This document shows positions 1 to 8,042 of a stretch of DNA of 64,000 bases, piece by piece. A program made the translations under genes and the position numbers. This DNA comes from Thiotrichales bacterium (GTDB taxonomy: Bacteria > Pseudomonadota > Gammaproteobacteria > Thiomicrospirales > Thiomicrospiraceae). The stretch's first letter is position 1; the number at the start of each line of letters is the position of its first letter. The notes under the pieces are model-generated. The model was not told the DNA's origin, did no database searches, and saw nothing but the letters and a program-made list of their open reading frames with translations. The DNA is taken from positions 1 through 64,000 of the forward strand of contig JAFGUG010000099.1 in the NCBI GenBank assembly GCA_016938655.1, read 5' to 3'.

Positions 1-1050
1 CTGTTTAGTTCTTCAGAAGAAGACAAAGAAGAAGCGCTGGAAAAGCCAAAACGTACAGAGCGCACTTCTGAACAGAACCGCAATCGTCGCAACACGAATA
101 ACCGCAACCGTCGTGGTAACAACCGTAATAACCGCAACCAGGAAGTGGATGAGAAACCGGCACGTAACAGTCGTAATGACCGTGACGATAAAACCGATTC
201 AAATGACAAGCAAAGCAAGTCTAGCAACCAACGTCGCCAGCCAAAAAATCGTCGTGATACCAATCAAGATGACAGTGGCAAACCCACTCAAGCAGCAGCG
301 GTTGAGTCTAAACCAGCTAATGACAAACCACGTTCTAAGCCAAATAACGACGAGCAGATTGCTAACAATACGGTTGAGTCAGAGGATTCAAGTGCACAAA
401 CCGCCTCTAAAAAAGAGGCTAAATCAGGTGGTCGTAACGGTCAACGCCGTCGTAGTCGCTATAACAGCCGCAGCTACAACCGTCGTCGTCGTGCACCAGT
501 AGATGCACAAAACAGAACGGTAAACTGCCCTGCACCAGGTTCAGAAGGCGCAAATCCAACGTCTTCACAACCGAGTGAGCGCACCTCAACTGACAGCCCA
601 GCGGCCACAGAAATTGTTCAACAAACAATGATCACTGAAACCACAACAGCGGTTCAAGCCGTTGAAGTGCCAGAAACAGTCGCTGCAGAATCGATGATTC
701 AAGAAGCGCCAAAAGCTGACGAACCGGCTCAGCCGAGTCATGCAGAAGTTTCTCCGGCAACAGAAGTGCCAATGGTCGAGGAAAAGGAAACGCCTGAGAC
801 AACGACGGTTAACGTTGAAGAATCAAAACCTGAAGAACCGAAGGTTGAAGAAACTCAAGTTGATACGCCTAAAATAGAAGACACCAAAACAGAAGATGCA
901 CCAACTGAAAAAAGGGAAAAACCTGCTGAGTTGTCAGAACAGCCAAAGACGGAACCATCAAACGATACTCCGCCACTAAACGCGGAAAACACATCGGAAA
1001 AAATGGCTTCAGAAATGTCTGAACAGACTGAAAAAAACGAAAAAGCATAA
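1..1050 (+). CDS. rne: Ribonuclease E, C-terminal part (5' end outside window)
   Basis: The reading frame is already open at base 1 and ends at TAA 1048-1050, so about 349 C-terminal residues are visible. The first residues (LFSSSEEDKEE) resemble the segment just after the catalytic half of E. coli RNase E (ALFSGGEE). An Arg/Asn-rich stretch follows (NRNRRNTNNRNRRGNN and repeats), then a long Glu/Pro/Thr-rich disordered tail. That layout fits the RNA-binding and degradosome-scaffold half of RNase E, the endonuclease that starts mRNA decay and processes rRNA and tRNA at the inner membrane. The catalytic S1, DNase I-like and Zn-link parts lie upstream. The GTG at 145 is internal. A pseudouridine synthase gene close by fits the usual rne neighbourhood. 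Confidence 0.85.
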   Translation: MFSSSEEDKEEALEKPKRTERTSEQNRNRRNTNNRNRRGNNRNNRNQEVDEKPARNSRNDRDDKTDSNDKQSKSSNQRRQPKNRRDTNQDDSGKPTQAAAVESKPANDKPRSKPNNDEQIANNTVESEDSSAQTASKKEAKSGGRNGQRRRSRYNSRSYNRRRRAPVDAQNRTVNCPAPGSEGANPTSSQPSERTSTDSPAATEIVQQTMITETTTAVQAVEVPETVAAESMIQEAPKADEPAQPSHAEVSPATEVPMVEEKETPETTTVNVEESKPEEPKVEETQVDTPKIEDTKTEDAPTEKREKPAELSEQPKTEPSNDTPPLNAENTSEKMASEMSEQTEKNEKA

Positions 1051-1071
1051 TAGCCACTTCGTTTTAAATAT

Positions 1072-1098
1072 AAAAAAGGCGCTTTAAGCGCCTTTTTT
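1072..1098 (+). terminator. Rho-independent terminator after rne (likely bidirectional)
   Basis: A stem AAAAAAGGCGC / GCGCCTTTTTT with a short TTTAA loop and a T-run begins about 20 bp after the rne stop. The A-run on the other side means it could also stop transcription of the convergent phosphatase gene. Confidence 0.85.
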
Positions 1099-1116
1099 AT
1101 TCTCTAAAGCAAACCC

Positions 1117-1128
1117 AGCAGGCCTGCT
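1117..1128. repeat. Exact copy of the AGCAGGCCTGCT palindrome (intergenic)
   Basis: A perfect 12-bp palindrome followed by AACTTTC. It sits between the rne terminator and the end of the phosphatase gene. It is one of nine exact copies in the window. Confidence 0.85.
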
Positions 1129-1145
1129 AACTTTCAAAACTTGGG

Positions 1146-1628
1146 TTACAAATGATTCGCTTTAATATGTTTCAGCAACCCTTCTGACGCATCCGTTACC
1201 ATATCAAACACACGATCAAAGCCCTCTGGACCTCCGTAATACGGATCTGGCACCTCACGCTCTTGCCAGTTTTCAGCAAAATCTAGAAACATCAATATCT
1301 TGTCAAAGTGTTCAGGCAGCGCCAACTCACGCAAATTGCTGTAATTGGACTCATCCATCGCCAAAATATAGTCGTAGACAATAAAATCACCAAAATCCAC
1401 CTTTCGCGCTCGAAGGTCTTGCATTTCAATCCCGCGTCCCTTGGCAACCTGCGTAGAGCGTGCATCAGGCGCTTTACCAATATGGTAAGCCGCCGTTCCA
1501 GCCGAATCGATTTCGATTAGATGTTCAAGATTCTGATCTCGAACCATCTGCCGAAATACACCATGCGCAGTTGGCGAACGGCAAATATTGCCCAGACATA
1601 CAAATAGAACCTTTACTTTTTTAGCCAT
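1146..1628 (-). CDS. Low-molecular-weight protein-tyrosine-phosphatase
   Basis: A 160-residue cytosolic enzyme of the usual size for LMW-PTPs, which hydrolyse phosphotyrosine. The P-loop is at the N terminus (VCLGNICRS, nucleophile C11, phosphate-binding R17, the CX5R signature). The general acid is in the EVPDPYYGG motif (D128). I chose ATG at 1628; a GTG four codons upstream lies directly against the likely ribosome site and is less plausible. It is divergent from rluA with 57 bp between starts. No tyrosine kinase or capsule gene is nearby, so its substrate is unknown and a Wzb-type role cannot be inferred. Confidence 0.88.
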   Translation of the reverse strand: MAKKVKVLFVCLGNICRSPTAHGVFRQMVRDQNLEHLIEIDSAGTAAYHIGKAPDARSTQVAKGRGIEMQDLRARKVDFGDFIVYDYILAMDESNYSNLRELALPEHFDKILMFLDFAENWQEREVPDPYYGGPEGFDRVFDMVTDASEGLLKHIKANHL

Positions 1629-1685
1629 AACATCGGTCACCTTCCGTTAAAATAGTGGCCTTAGTTTACAAGGCCTGTCATCAAA

Positions 1686-2378
1686 ATGCACACCTCCTCT
1701 GCCCCCAGTATTGTTTTAAAACAGTTCGAGTTTTCCGAATCGTGGATTTTATATGTTGACGAACACATTATTATGGTCAATAAACCCTCTGGGATGCTTT
1801 CAGTACCAGGTCGTGGTGAAGATAAGCAGGCCTGCCTAATTAGCCACATTCAAACCCGTTATCCAGACGCCCTTATTGTGCACCGTTTAGATATGGATAC
1901 CAGTGGTTTAATGGTCTTAGCACGTTCAAAAGAGAGTCACCGCCATTTAAGCCGACAATTCCAAGAACGCCAAACTCAAAAAGCTTACTTAGCGGTTTGC
2001 AGCGGCCTTCCTGCCTTAACAGAGGGAAAAACTTGCCTACCCATGCGTTGCGATTGGGAGCGCCGACCACGACAAATGATTGACTTTAAACAAGGCAAAT
2101 ACGCAGAAACGCACTGGCAAGTTATTCAACAATATCCTCAGAGTTTTTTAATTAAACTCATACCTGTCACAGGACGCTCACATCAACTGCGCTTGCACAT
2201 GAAATCCCTCGGCCACCCTATTTTAGGGGATAACCTGTATGCCGATAAAACGGCTCTTAACGCCGCTCCAAGACTCATGTTACATGCACAGCAACTCCGC
2301 TTTACGCACCCTATTACGCAACAACCGATGACATTTGATTGTCCGGCCGAATTTGATCTAAAAGCGACCGACACCTGA
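1686..2378 (+). CDS. rluA: Dual-specificity RNA pseudouridine synthase RluA
   Basis: 230 residues of the RluA family, which isomerises uridine to pseudouridine. The catalytic motif HRLDMDTSG is at 66-74 (catalytic D69), and GRSHQLRLH at 163-171 is the second conserved RNA-binding and active-site segment. The short length, lack of an S4 domain, and the CDWERRPRQ and PRLMLHAQ segments match E. coli RluA (23S U746 and tRNA U32) better than RluC or RluD. Codons 47-50 (DKQACL region) are encoded by a near-exact copy of the AGCAGGCCTGCT repeat at 1825-1836. The RluA versus RluC assignment is by remembered similarity. Confidence 0.85.
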   Translation: MHTSSAPSIVLKQFEFSESWILYVDEHIIMVNKPSGMLSVPGRGEDKQACLISHIQTRYPDALIVHRLDMDTSGLMVLARSKESHRHLSRQFQERQTQKAYLAVCSGLPALTEGKTCLPMRCDWERRPRQMIDFKQGKYAETHWQVIQQYPQSFLIKLIPVTGRSHQLRLHMKSLGHPILGDNLYADKTALNAAPRLMLHAQQLRFTHPITQQPMTFDCPAEFDLKATDT

Positions 2379-2455
2379 TCTAATGGCATAAAACATGCTT
2401 AAAAATCGTTAATTCACACAATCGAAAACCGATAATCGAGTTAAGGACACACAGC

Positions 2456-3955
2456 ATGGCCGACATCAACAAAGAACAAGATGATAAAGCGACTCAAGAG
2501 ATGCTTGAAATGATGGGCGAACTGCCCACTGAGGATTTTGATGGTGCCGACATCGAAGACTTGCTCAGCGCACTAGATGAAGCCAGTGCCTCCGAAAATG
2601 AAACCTCTCTTGATGTCAGTGACGCCGCTTCAGAAATCGACATGGGAGATCTGGATGATATCGAAAGCCTCATGGCTTCGCTTGAAGATGACGGACTCAA
2701 TGATGAGCTTGAAACCAAAGATATTGACTTACCTGAATCCTCCTCCGTTGAGGACAGCATTGACCTTGACGATCTTAACCTGGACGACATGGGTGATTTT
2801 AATATTGACGACATGGATCTTGATTTAGACGATTTAGACAGCGAATTAACCGCGGAAACCAATGAGTCAACAACCACCTCGAAACCAGAATCGGTAACAG
2901 ATGCTGAAGCGGTCACTTCGGATGAAACTGAGGCGTTACCAAACATTGAAGAGGTTAATTTAGATGATTTAGAAGATATTGATGCCATGCTTGCTGGCAT
3001 GGAACTATCCGAAGATAGCGACCTTGACAAGGAAACAAGTTTGGATGAACTTGATTTAGATGACCTTAACCTTGATGAAATGGAGATAGACAACGTTGTC
3101 GATCCTGAAAGCACTGACGAATCTATCCTAGATGAAACCGAGTCCCCCCTAGCTGAACAAGCGTTACCTGATTTTGAGGAAACCACGTTGGATCCTTCCG
3201 CTGATAGCCATATGGAATCATTAGACACAGAGGTGTCGATAGACTTAGATGAATTGGCAAATTCAACAGAAGACGACGACATGGATACGTCATTAAGTGA
3301 CGAATTAGAAAACGATGCCAGCGATGAAATTGACGATCTAGTCGACTTAGAGGGACTTGAAGCGCTGGAAGAGTCTGAAACTGAGCTTCAGCAAGCAGAA
3401 CCAAACAACGAAAGTGAGATGGCGGAGACAGTCTTAGATGAAACCATTTCAACAGTGGCACCGGAACCAACAGACGAAGAACTGACTTCTAACCCGCCAA
3501 TGAACTCAGAAACGCTTAAGACAGAAGCCCACTCAAAGGTCGCTCCGTCCAATCAAGATTCTGACAGCAACGATTCAGAAGTGGTTGAACAAGCCGCCCA
3601 ATCGATTGAAACCATGGAAGAGGCTATTGGCATTGACCAAGAGATACAAGCCATTGCTTCTGAAGTATCGCAAACCGCTAAAGAAGCGACCCTGCTAGCC
3701 ATGGCCACCACCCAACAAGCACACGCCTCGGCAGAGCGCACTCAAAAAGCAATTGAAGCAACCTTTGCAGCTGCTGAACGTGCCTTTGAAGCGGCAAAAA
3801 ATGCAGGCTATAGCCTAGAACTCGATGGGTTAGACAGTGCTCTATCAAGCGAAGAGATTAATCAGCAACTTGCCAGCATAAAAGCAAAAAATGAAAAACT
3901 GCAAGCGGTAAACTTAAGCATTAAAACCCGTATTTCTGAAATGAAACCGCACTAG
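2456..3955 (+). CDS. Very acidic repeat protein with helical C-terminus, unknown function
   Basis: I do not recognise this 499-residue protein. Residues 1 to about 350 are dominated by Asp, Glu, Leu and Ser with many degenerate units of the type LDDLNLDDM, and look disordered or weakly repetitive. From about 375 the sequence is Ala-rich and strongly helical (AAERAFEAAKNAG, then INQQLASIKAKNEKLQAVN), a probable coiled coil. There is no signal peptide or membrane segment. An AAGGA lies 8 bases before the ATG. The next gene starts 15 bp after its stop and encodes a protein with a similar Ala/Gln-rich helical stretch, so the two probably form an operon and may interact. Its strand, codon use and Ala-rich heptads support a real gene. 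Confidence 0.75.
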   Translation: MADINKEQDDKATQEMLEMMGELPTEDFDGADIEDLLSALDEASASENETSLDVSDAASEIDMGDLDDIESLMASLEDDGLNDELETKDIDLPESSSVEDSIDLDDLNLDDMGDFNIDDMDLDLDDLDSELTAETNESTTTSKPESVTDAEAVTSDETEALPNIEEVNLDDLEDIDAMLAGMELSEDSDLDKETSLDELDLDDLNLDEMEIDNVVDPESTDESILDETESPLAEQALPDFEETTLDPSADSHMESLDTEVSIDLDELANSTEDDDMDTSLSDELENDASDEIDDLVDLEGLEALEESETELQQAEPNNESEMAETVLDETISTVAPEPTDEELTSNPPMNSETLKTEAHSKVAPSNQDSDSNDSEVVEQAAQSIETMEEAIGIDQEIQAIASEVSQTAKEATLLAMATTQQAHASAERTQKAIEATFAAAERAFEAAKNAGYSLELDGLDSALSSEEINQQLASIKAKNEKLQAVNLSIKTRISEMKPH

Positions 3956-3970
3956 ACACAGGCTATCGGC

Positions 3971-5251
3971 ATGAATGACAATCAAATAACAGATGACTTA
4001 TTAGAAGAATTGGAAGAGCTTGAAAGTTCAGCTGTTGAGTTGGATCAACAACTTGGTGATGCTCAAGACAAAAAAGCAACCCTTGATAAGCTTGATTCGC
4101 CCAACTCTATCGACGCGACTTCATTAGCCATGGAAGCGGCAAAAATGGCTCAAGATGCGGCATCTCACAGTCAGAAAGCTGCTGAAGCATCACTCAATCA
4201 TGCCAGTCGTCAAAAAGAACAAATCATGGAACTGTCTGATGCTAACTTTGCTTGGCGTCAAGCGGTTAAAAGTGCCACAAAAGAGATCAGTTCAGCAAAA
4301 AGTCAATTTGCTATCCTACTGGGAGTGGGCATTGTCACCAGCGTAACCGCTATGTCGGTAATGGGATGGATGCTGTACAGTATTCAGCAAAAAGAGGACA
4401 GCTTTAAGGGTGAAATCTTAGACATTCTGCAAACGGAAAATGCCCTACTGACCAAACAAATCACCATTAAAGTTGACGAGCTTTCTGGGTTAATTGAGCT
4501 CATGACCGCCGATATACAAAAAATTAACAAAATGGGTATGGCAATCCAAGAAAATATAGTCGGAGACCTCAAAACAGCGGTGGCAGAAAACCCAACCGCA
4601 TCAACCCCAACTCAAAGCGATGTAATTCTGGACTTAGCCAGTGAAGTGGCACCTGAACCTCATAGCCCTCACGCACCAGAAAACAATGCTGCGGGTAAAG
4701 ACACCCATGAATTGGTTCATCAAGATGCAACACCCACACACATGGAACACTCTCCAAAAGACCCAGAAGATCATGTAACGGTTCAGCACAGTCAGCCAGT
4801 TGCCACAAAATCGGAAGAAGCGTTATCAAGCGAACACTATCTTGAGCTTAAAGGTTTAATTCAAAAAATACTGGATGCACAGCATAAATTAGAAGCTCAA
4901 ACCATGGCTCCAACCGCCAGCCATAGCGGTTCTGGCCTGACAAACAATCAAGAAAAACAACTCAAAGATATCAGCTGGCTAGTGAGAAAACAATCAAAAA
5001 CGCTAGAACAAATTCAAAAAGCCATGAGTCTTGCGCCTGAAACAAGTGACAGTAAAAAGCTTGATCTGTCTACCAGCCAGACTCAAAAAACCTACAACAT
5101 GATCAGAGGAAGTTTAATTGAACTTAAAGATCAATTAAACCAACTAAAAGCGCAGCAAACTCAACTTCAATCACAAGTCGATAGTTTGCAAAAAGAGACC
5201 AAAAAACTCTCGGATGCCGCTAAACCGTATAGCTATCAAATCAAACAGTAA
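3971..5251 (+). CDS. Single-pass membrane coiled-coil protein, unknown function
   Basis: I do not recognise this 426-residue protein. Residues 1-110 are soluble and helical, with an Ala-rich stretch (SLAMEAAKMAQDAASHSQKA) resembling the C-terminal helices of the preceding gene product. Residues about 113-137 form one transmembrane helix. Then come a coiled coil (about 140-190), a long Pro/His/Thr-rich linker, and a second coiled coil at 340-420 (LNQLKAQQTQLQSQVDSLQK). With no cleavable signal, the likely topology is a cytoplasmic N-terminus and a large periplasmic coiled coil, though the opposite is possible. It is the second gene of a two-gene unit closed by a strong terminator. Confidence 0.78.
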   Translation: MNDNQITDDLLEELEELESSAVELDQQLGDAQDKKATLDKLDSPNSIDATSLAMEAAKMAQDAASHSQKAAEASLNHASRQKEQIMELSDANFAWRQAVKSATKEISSAKSQFAILLGVGIVTSVTAMSVMGWMLYSIQQKEDSFKGEILDILQTENALLTKQITIKVDELSGLIELMTADIQKINKMGMAIQENIVGDLKTAVAENPTASTPTQSDVILDLASEVAPEPHSPHAPENNAAGKDTHELVHQDATPTHMEHSPKDPEDHVTVQHSQPVATKSEEALSSEHYLELKGLIQKILDAQHKLEAQTMAPTASHSGSGLTNNQEKQLKDISWLVRKQSKTLEQIQKAMSLAPETSDSKKLDLSTSQTQKTYNMIRGSLIELKDQLNQLKAQQTQLQSQVDSLQKETKKLSDAAKPYSYQIKQ

Positions 5252-5272
5252 ACAGACGGTTGATTCATAAAC

Positions 5273-5302
5273 AAAAGGCTCTTAATGTAAGAGCCTTTTT
5301 TA
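5273..5302 (+). terminator. Rho-independent terminator
   Basis: A perfect 12-bp stem (AAAAGGCTCTTA / TAAGAGCCTTTT) with an ATG loop and a T-run, 22 bp after the preceding stop. It ends the two-gene acidic/coiled-coil unit. Confidence 0.9.
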
Positions 5303-5320
5303 TTGAAGCCTTAAAATCTA

Positions 5321-5332
5321 AGCAGGCCTGCT
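5321..5332. repeat. Exact copy of the AGCAGGCCTGCT palindrome (intergenic)
   Basis: Followed by AACTTTG, the same right flank as the copy at 1117. It sits just after a terminator, as that copy does. Confidence 0.85.
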
Positions 5333-5345
5333 AACTTTGTATTTA

Positions 5346-5511
5346 TTCACAACCATAAAGTAATTTGATAGCGCAAACAATGAATTCTAAAGACACTACA
5401 AAAAGTATCGAATATCATACCCACTTGATTTAAATTGAAATTAAGCGGTAAAACACGGCCTATATTCACCCAATCAAAAGCAAACAATCTTTCACAACTG
5501 TAAAGTGAATT
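5346..5511. promoter_or_regulatory. Two similar operator-like elements upstream of the OFA transporter
   Basis: Within the 303-bp gap before the transporter, a sequence TTCACAACCATAAAGTAATT (from 5346) recurs as TTCACAACTGTAAAGTGAAT (from 5491). The second copy contains an inverted repeat TTCAC-N9-GTGAA. Two near-identical copies 145 bp apart, the nearer one about 45 bp before the start codon, suggest a binding site for a regulator I cannot name. Apart from the terminator and the palindrome, I see nothing else in this gap and no clear -10/-35 pair. Confidence 0.35.
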
Positions 5512-5554
5512 TAAATTTTCTCTATCTTAACACTCTCTACAGGAGAATTTTCGC

Positions 5555-6796
5555 ATGGCAAAAAATAGATGGCTTATGGCTCTAGCCGCCGTTGGTGTTC
5601 ACATATGTATTGGCTCAGTATACGCATGGAGTGTCTACGTTAACCCCATTAAAGAGGAAATGAACTGGACGCTAACCGATGTCACTATTGCGTTTAGTAT
5701 CGCCATTTTCTTTTTAGGTTTGTCTGCTGCTCTAATGGGTAAATTTGTAGAGAAAAATGGCCCAAAAGTCGCGGCTATTATTGCCGCAGCTTTGTTTGGT
5801 TTGGGTACAGCGGGGTCGGGCTTAGCCATTCTCATGGAATCCAAACTCCTTCTCTACTTCTTCTATGGTGTTTTGGGCGGTTGTGGTTTAGGAATCGGTT
5901 ATATTTCACCGGTTTCAACCTTAGTGAAATGGTTTCCAGACAAACGTGGCTTAGCGACGGGGTTAGCTATTATGGGATTTGGTTTTGCATCGGCAATCTG
6001 GGGACCAACCATCAAAGTACTGATCTCTGAAATCGGCGTTGCATCAACGTTCATCACTCTGGGTATCACCTTCTTTGTGATTATGTTCATGTCGGCACTC
6101 TATTTAGAAAAACCTGAAGAGGGCTATTTACCTGAAGGCTTTAAAAAGAAAGTCGAGTCAGGACATAAAAAACTTAAAGCTGACCTTGCTATGATGGGGG
6201 TACATGAAGCGGTCAAAACACCAAGATTCTACGGTTTATGGATTATGTTATTCATAAACGTAACCTGCGGAATTGCGATTATCGGTGTGGCTTCACCACT
6301 GTTACAAGAAGTGTTAGGCATCTCTGCCTTAGTAGCGGCTGCAGCCGTTGGTTTAATGGGGATTTTCAACGGTGCAGGCAGAATTTTCTGGGCGTCACTT
6401 TCAGACTACCTAACTCGACCTGTTGTTTACATTATTTTCTTTGCCACACAGGCCGTTGCCTTCTATGTGCTGCCGTCGATTACAGAAATTATTATTTTCC
6501 AGTTTATCTTATATTTCATTATGTCTTGTTACGGGGGCGGTTTTGCTTCTATACCCGCCTATATTGGCGATATCTTTGGAACCAAAGAGTTGGGAGCAAT
6601 CCATGGCTATATTTTAACGGCCTGGGCCGCCGCCGGTTTGGTTGGACCTTTAATCATCTCTATGGTGAAAGATGCAACCGGTTCCTATTCTGAAACCTTG
6701 TACGTGTTCTCTGGGTTCTTTGTGGTCGCCCTACTGGTCTCAATTGCAATGCTGATCAACATCAAATCAATCGAGAAGAAACAACGCTTAGCGTAA
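5555..6796 (+). CDS. OFA-family major facilitator transporter
   Basis: 413 residues with about 12 membrane helices. The N-terminal sequence (GVHICIGSVYAWSVYVNPI) is typical of the oxalate/formate antiporter (OFA) family of the MFS, as are the loop motifs KFVEKNGPK and WFPDKRG. The family includes OxlT and YhjX and moves small organic anions such as oxalate, formate or pyruvate across the inner membrane. The substrate cannot be read from sequence here. A clear AGGAGA ribosome site lies 10 bases before the ATG. The gene is monocistronic between two terminators. An early assignment to a specific anion would be a guess. Confidence 0.85.
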   Translation: MAKNRWLMALAAVGVHICIGSVYAWSVYVNPIKEEMNWTLTDVTIAFSIAIFFLGLSAALMGKFVEKNGPKVAAIIAAALFGLGTAGSGLAILMESKLLLYFFYGVLGGCGLGIGYISPVSTLVKWFPDKRGLATGLAIMGFGFASAIWGPTIKVLISEIGVASTFITLGITFFVIMFMSALYLEKPEEGYLPEGFKKKVESGHKKLKADLAMMGVHEAVKTPRFYGLWIMLFINVTCGIAIIGVASPLLQEVLGISALVAAAAVGLMGIFNGAGRIFWASLSDYLTRPVVYIIFFATQAVAFYVLPSITEIIIFQFILYFIMSCYGGGFASIPAYIGDIFGTKELGAIHGYILTAWAAAGLVGPLIISMVKDATGSYSETLYVFSGFFVVALLVSIAMLINIKSIEKKQRLA

Positions 6797-6852
6797 AACA
6801 AACCCGTGAGTTTGAAATGCAACGTTTCATACGTCTTCTAACTCTGATAAAA

Positions 6853-6893
6853 AATTAGGGGCTGACCTAGTTAACTAGGACAGCCCCTAATTT
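6853..6893. terminator. Long inverted repeat, terminator of the OFA gene (possibly bidirectional)
   Basis: Arms TTAGGGGCTG and CAGCCCCTAA surround an inner palindrome CCTAGTTAACTAGG, with one unpaired A on each side. A-rich and T/A-rich flanks lie on both sides. It sits between the plus-strand transporter and the convergent glk end. Confidence 0.75.
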
Positions 6894-7019
6894 AATAAAA
6901 CATGACACACGTTGACCAATCTCAAACAGCACATCCCCCCTTGAATTTAATAGAGAAATCTAACTGAATAAACCTAACCAAATACAGTTAGACCATTACC
7001 ATCTTTGACCTATGTCTAA

Positions 7020-8003
7020 TTAATCTATCAAGCTGACTGAAGCATAATGAGCCGCGCCTAGAAGCGGAGCTTCTGGATCATCAACAATTCTGACAGGTAT
7101 CTGTTCTATTGCATGTTGCATACGACCCTTATCCAAAAAACCGTCCATAAACAAACCTGATTCAAGCGCAGTACGAATTTTAGGGGCTATGCCACCTGCA
7201 ATGTACAGGCCACCAAGCGGTAGGGTTTTTAGGGCTAAATTCCCTGCTTCAGCTCCATAAATCCGACAGAATAGGCGTAACACTTCGGTGCATAAAGCAT
7301 CCGTACGTTCTAACCCCATTTGGCTAATCAGTGCATTGCGATCACCTTGCTGCATTTTACGTTCAACCTCTGGATTAACTGGAGCAAATTGAGAAACTTT
7401 TAAAAAGTCGTACAAATGACCAAAACCATCACCAGAGAGTATTCTTTCAATGCTCACATGACCATCAAAGCGGGCTCTTAAAAACAGCAATAACTGGTCT
7501 TCTTGAACATTTTGCGGCGGAAACTCACAATGCCCACCTTCAGTTGGCATGGCGTGATGCTGTTTACCATCAAAAAACAGTATGGCTTCACCTAACCCAG
7601 TTCCAGCGGCAATAACCGCAATATGTCCGTTTTTAGGATTCGCTGAAGGGTTGAGCTCATGAAAATGATTAAGCTGTAAAATACCATAGGCAGCCGCTTC
7701 TAAATCGTTTAATAAATGGACTTTTGGTATCTTTAGGTTTTGACTGATTTCAGAGGCATCAATCGTCCAAGGTAAATTAGTCGTAATGCAACGTTGCTCT
7801 TTTACCGGCCCCGCTATCCCAAAGGTTGCCATATCGATATTGACGTCTGTTCCCAGAAACTCGACAAGCAAGTCTTCAAAGAGAGCGTGCTGTCCGCTCG
7901 CAAAAGTGGATTTTCGAACTTCTTTTAACCCATCTAGGCTTGTTCGGTAAAGCGCTAACACTGTTTTAGTGCCGCCCACATCTCCAGCAAGAATTAGATT
8001 CAT
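7020..8003 (-). CDS. glk: Glucokinase
   Basis: 327 residues of the bacterial glucokinase (Glk) type, which phosphorylates glucose with ATP to glucose 6-phosphate in the cytosol. The phosphate-binding motif GDVGGTKT is at residues 7-14. Further conserved segments are LLNDLEAAAYG, the AGTGLGEA phosphate-2 loop, the EGGHCEFPP glucose-binding segment and GGLYIAGGIAPK. I chose ATG 8003, preceded at 5 bases by AAGGAG; the GTG at 8009 overlaps that site. It lies 39 bp downstream of the phosphorylase-kinase-like gene on the same strand, so the two are probably co-transcribed and may act in glycogen or glucose metabolism. Confidence 0.93.
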   Translation of the reverse strand: MNLILAGDVGGTKTVLALYRTSLDGLKEVRKSTFASGQHALFEDLLVEFLGTDVNIDMATFGIAGPVKEQRCITTNLPWTIDASEISQNLKIPKVHLLNDLEAAAYGILQLNHFHELNPSANPKNGHIAVIAAGTGLGEAILFFDGKQHHAMPTEGGHCEFPPQNVQEDQLLLFLRARFDGHVSIERILSGDGFGHLYDFLKVSQFAPVNPEVERKMQQGDRNALISQMGLERTDALCTEVLRLFCRIYGAEAGNLALKTLPLGGLYIAGGIAPKIRTALESGLFMDGFLDKGRMQHAIEQIPVRIVDDPEAPLLGAAHYASVSLID

Positions 8004-8042
8004 ATTCACTCCTTGATTTCCATGCTACTCAGTAAAAGCAAA

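Noticed and set aside
2494-3282. Long minus-strand frame, Ser-rich, antisense to the acidic protein gene
   Set aside because: Its Ser runs are the mirror of repeated Asp/Glu/Leu codons on the plus strand. The plus frame has a ribosome site and operon context; this one has none.
6238-6693. 151-codon frame inside the OFA transporter gene
   Set aside because: It is a shadow of a membrane-protein gene in another frame, giving an implausible Cys/Tyr/Arg-rich protein.
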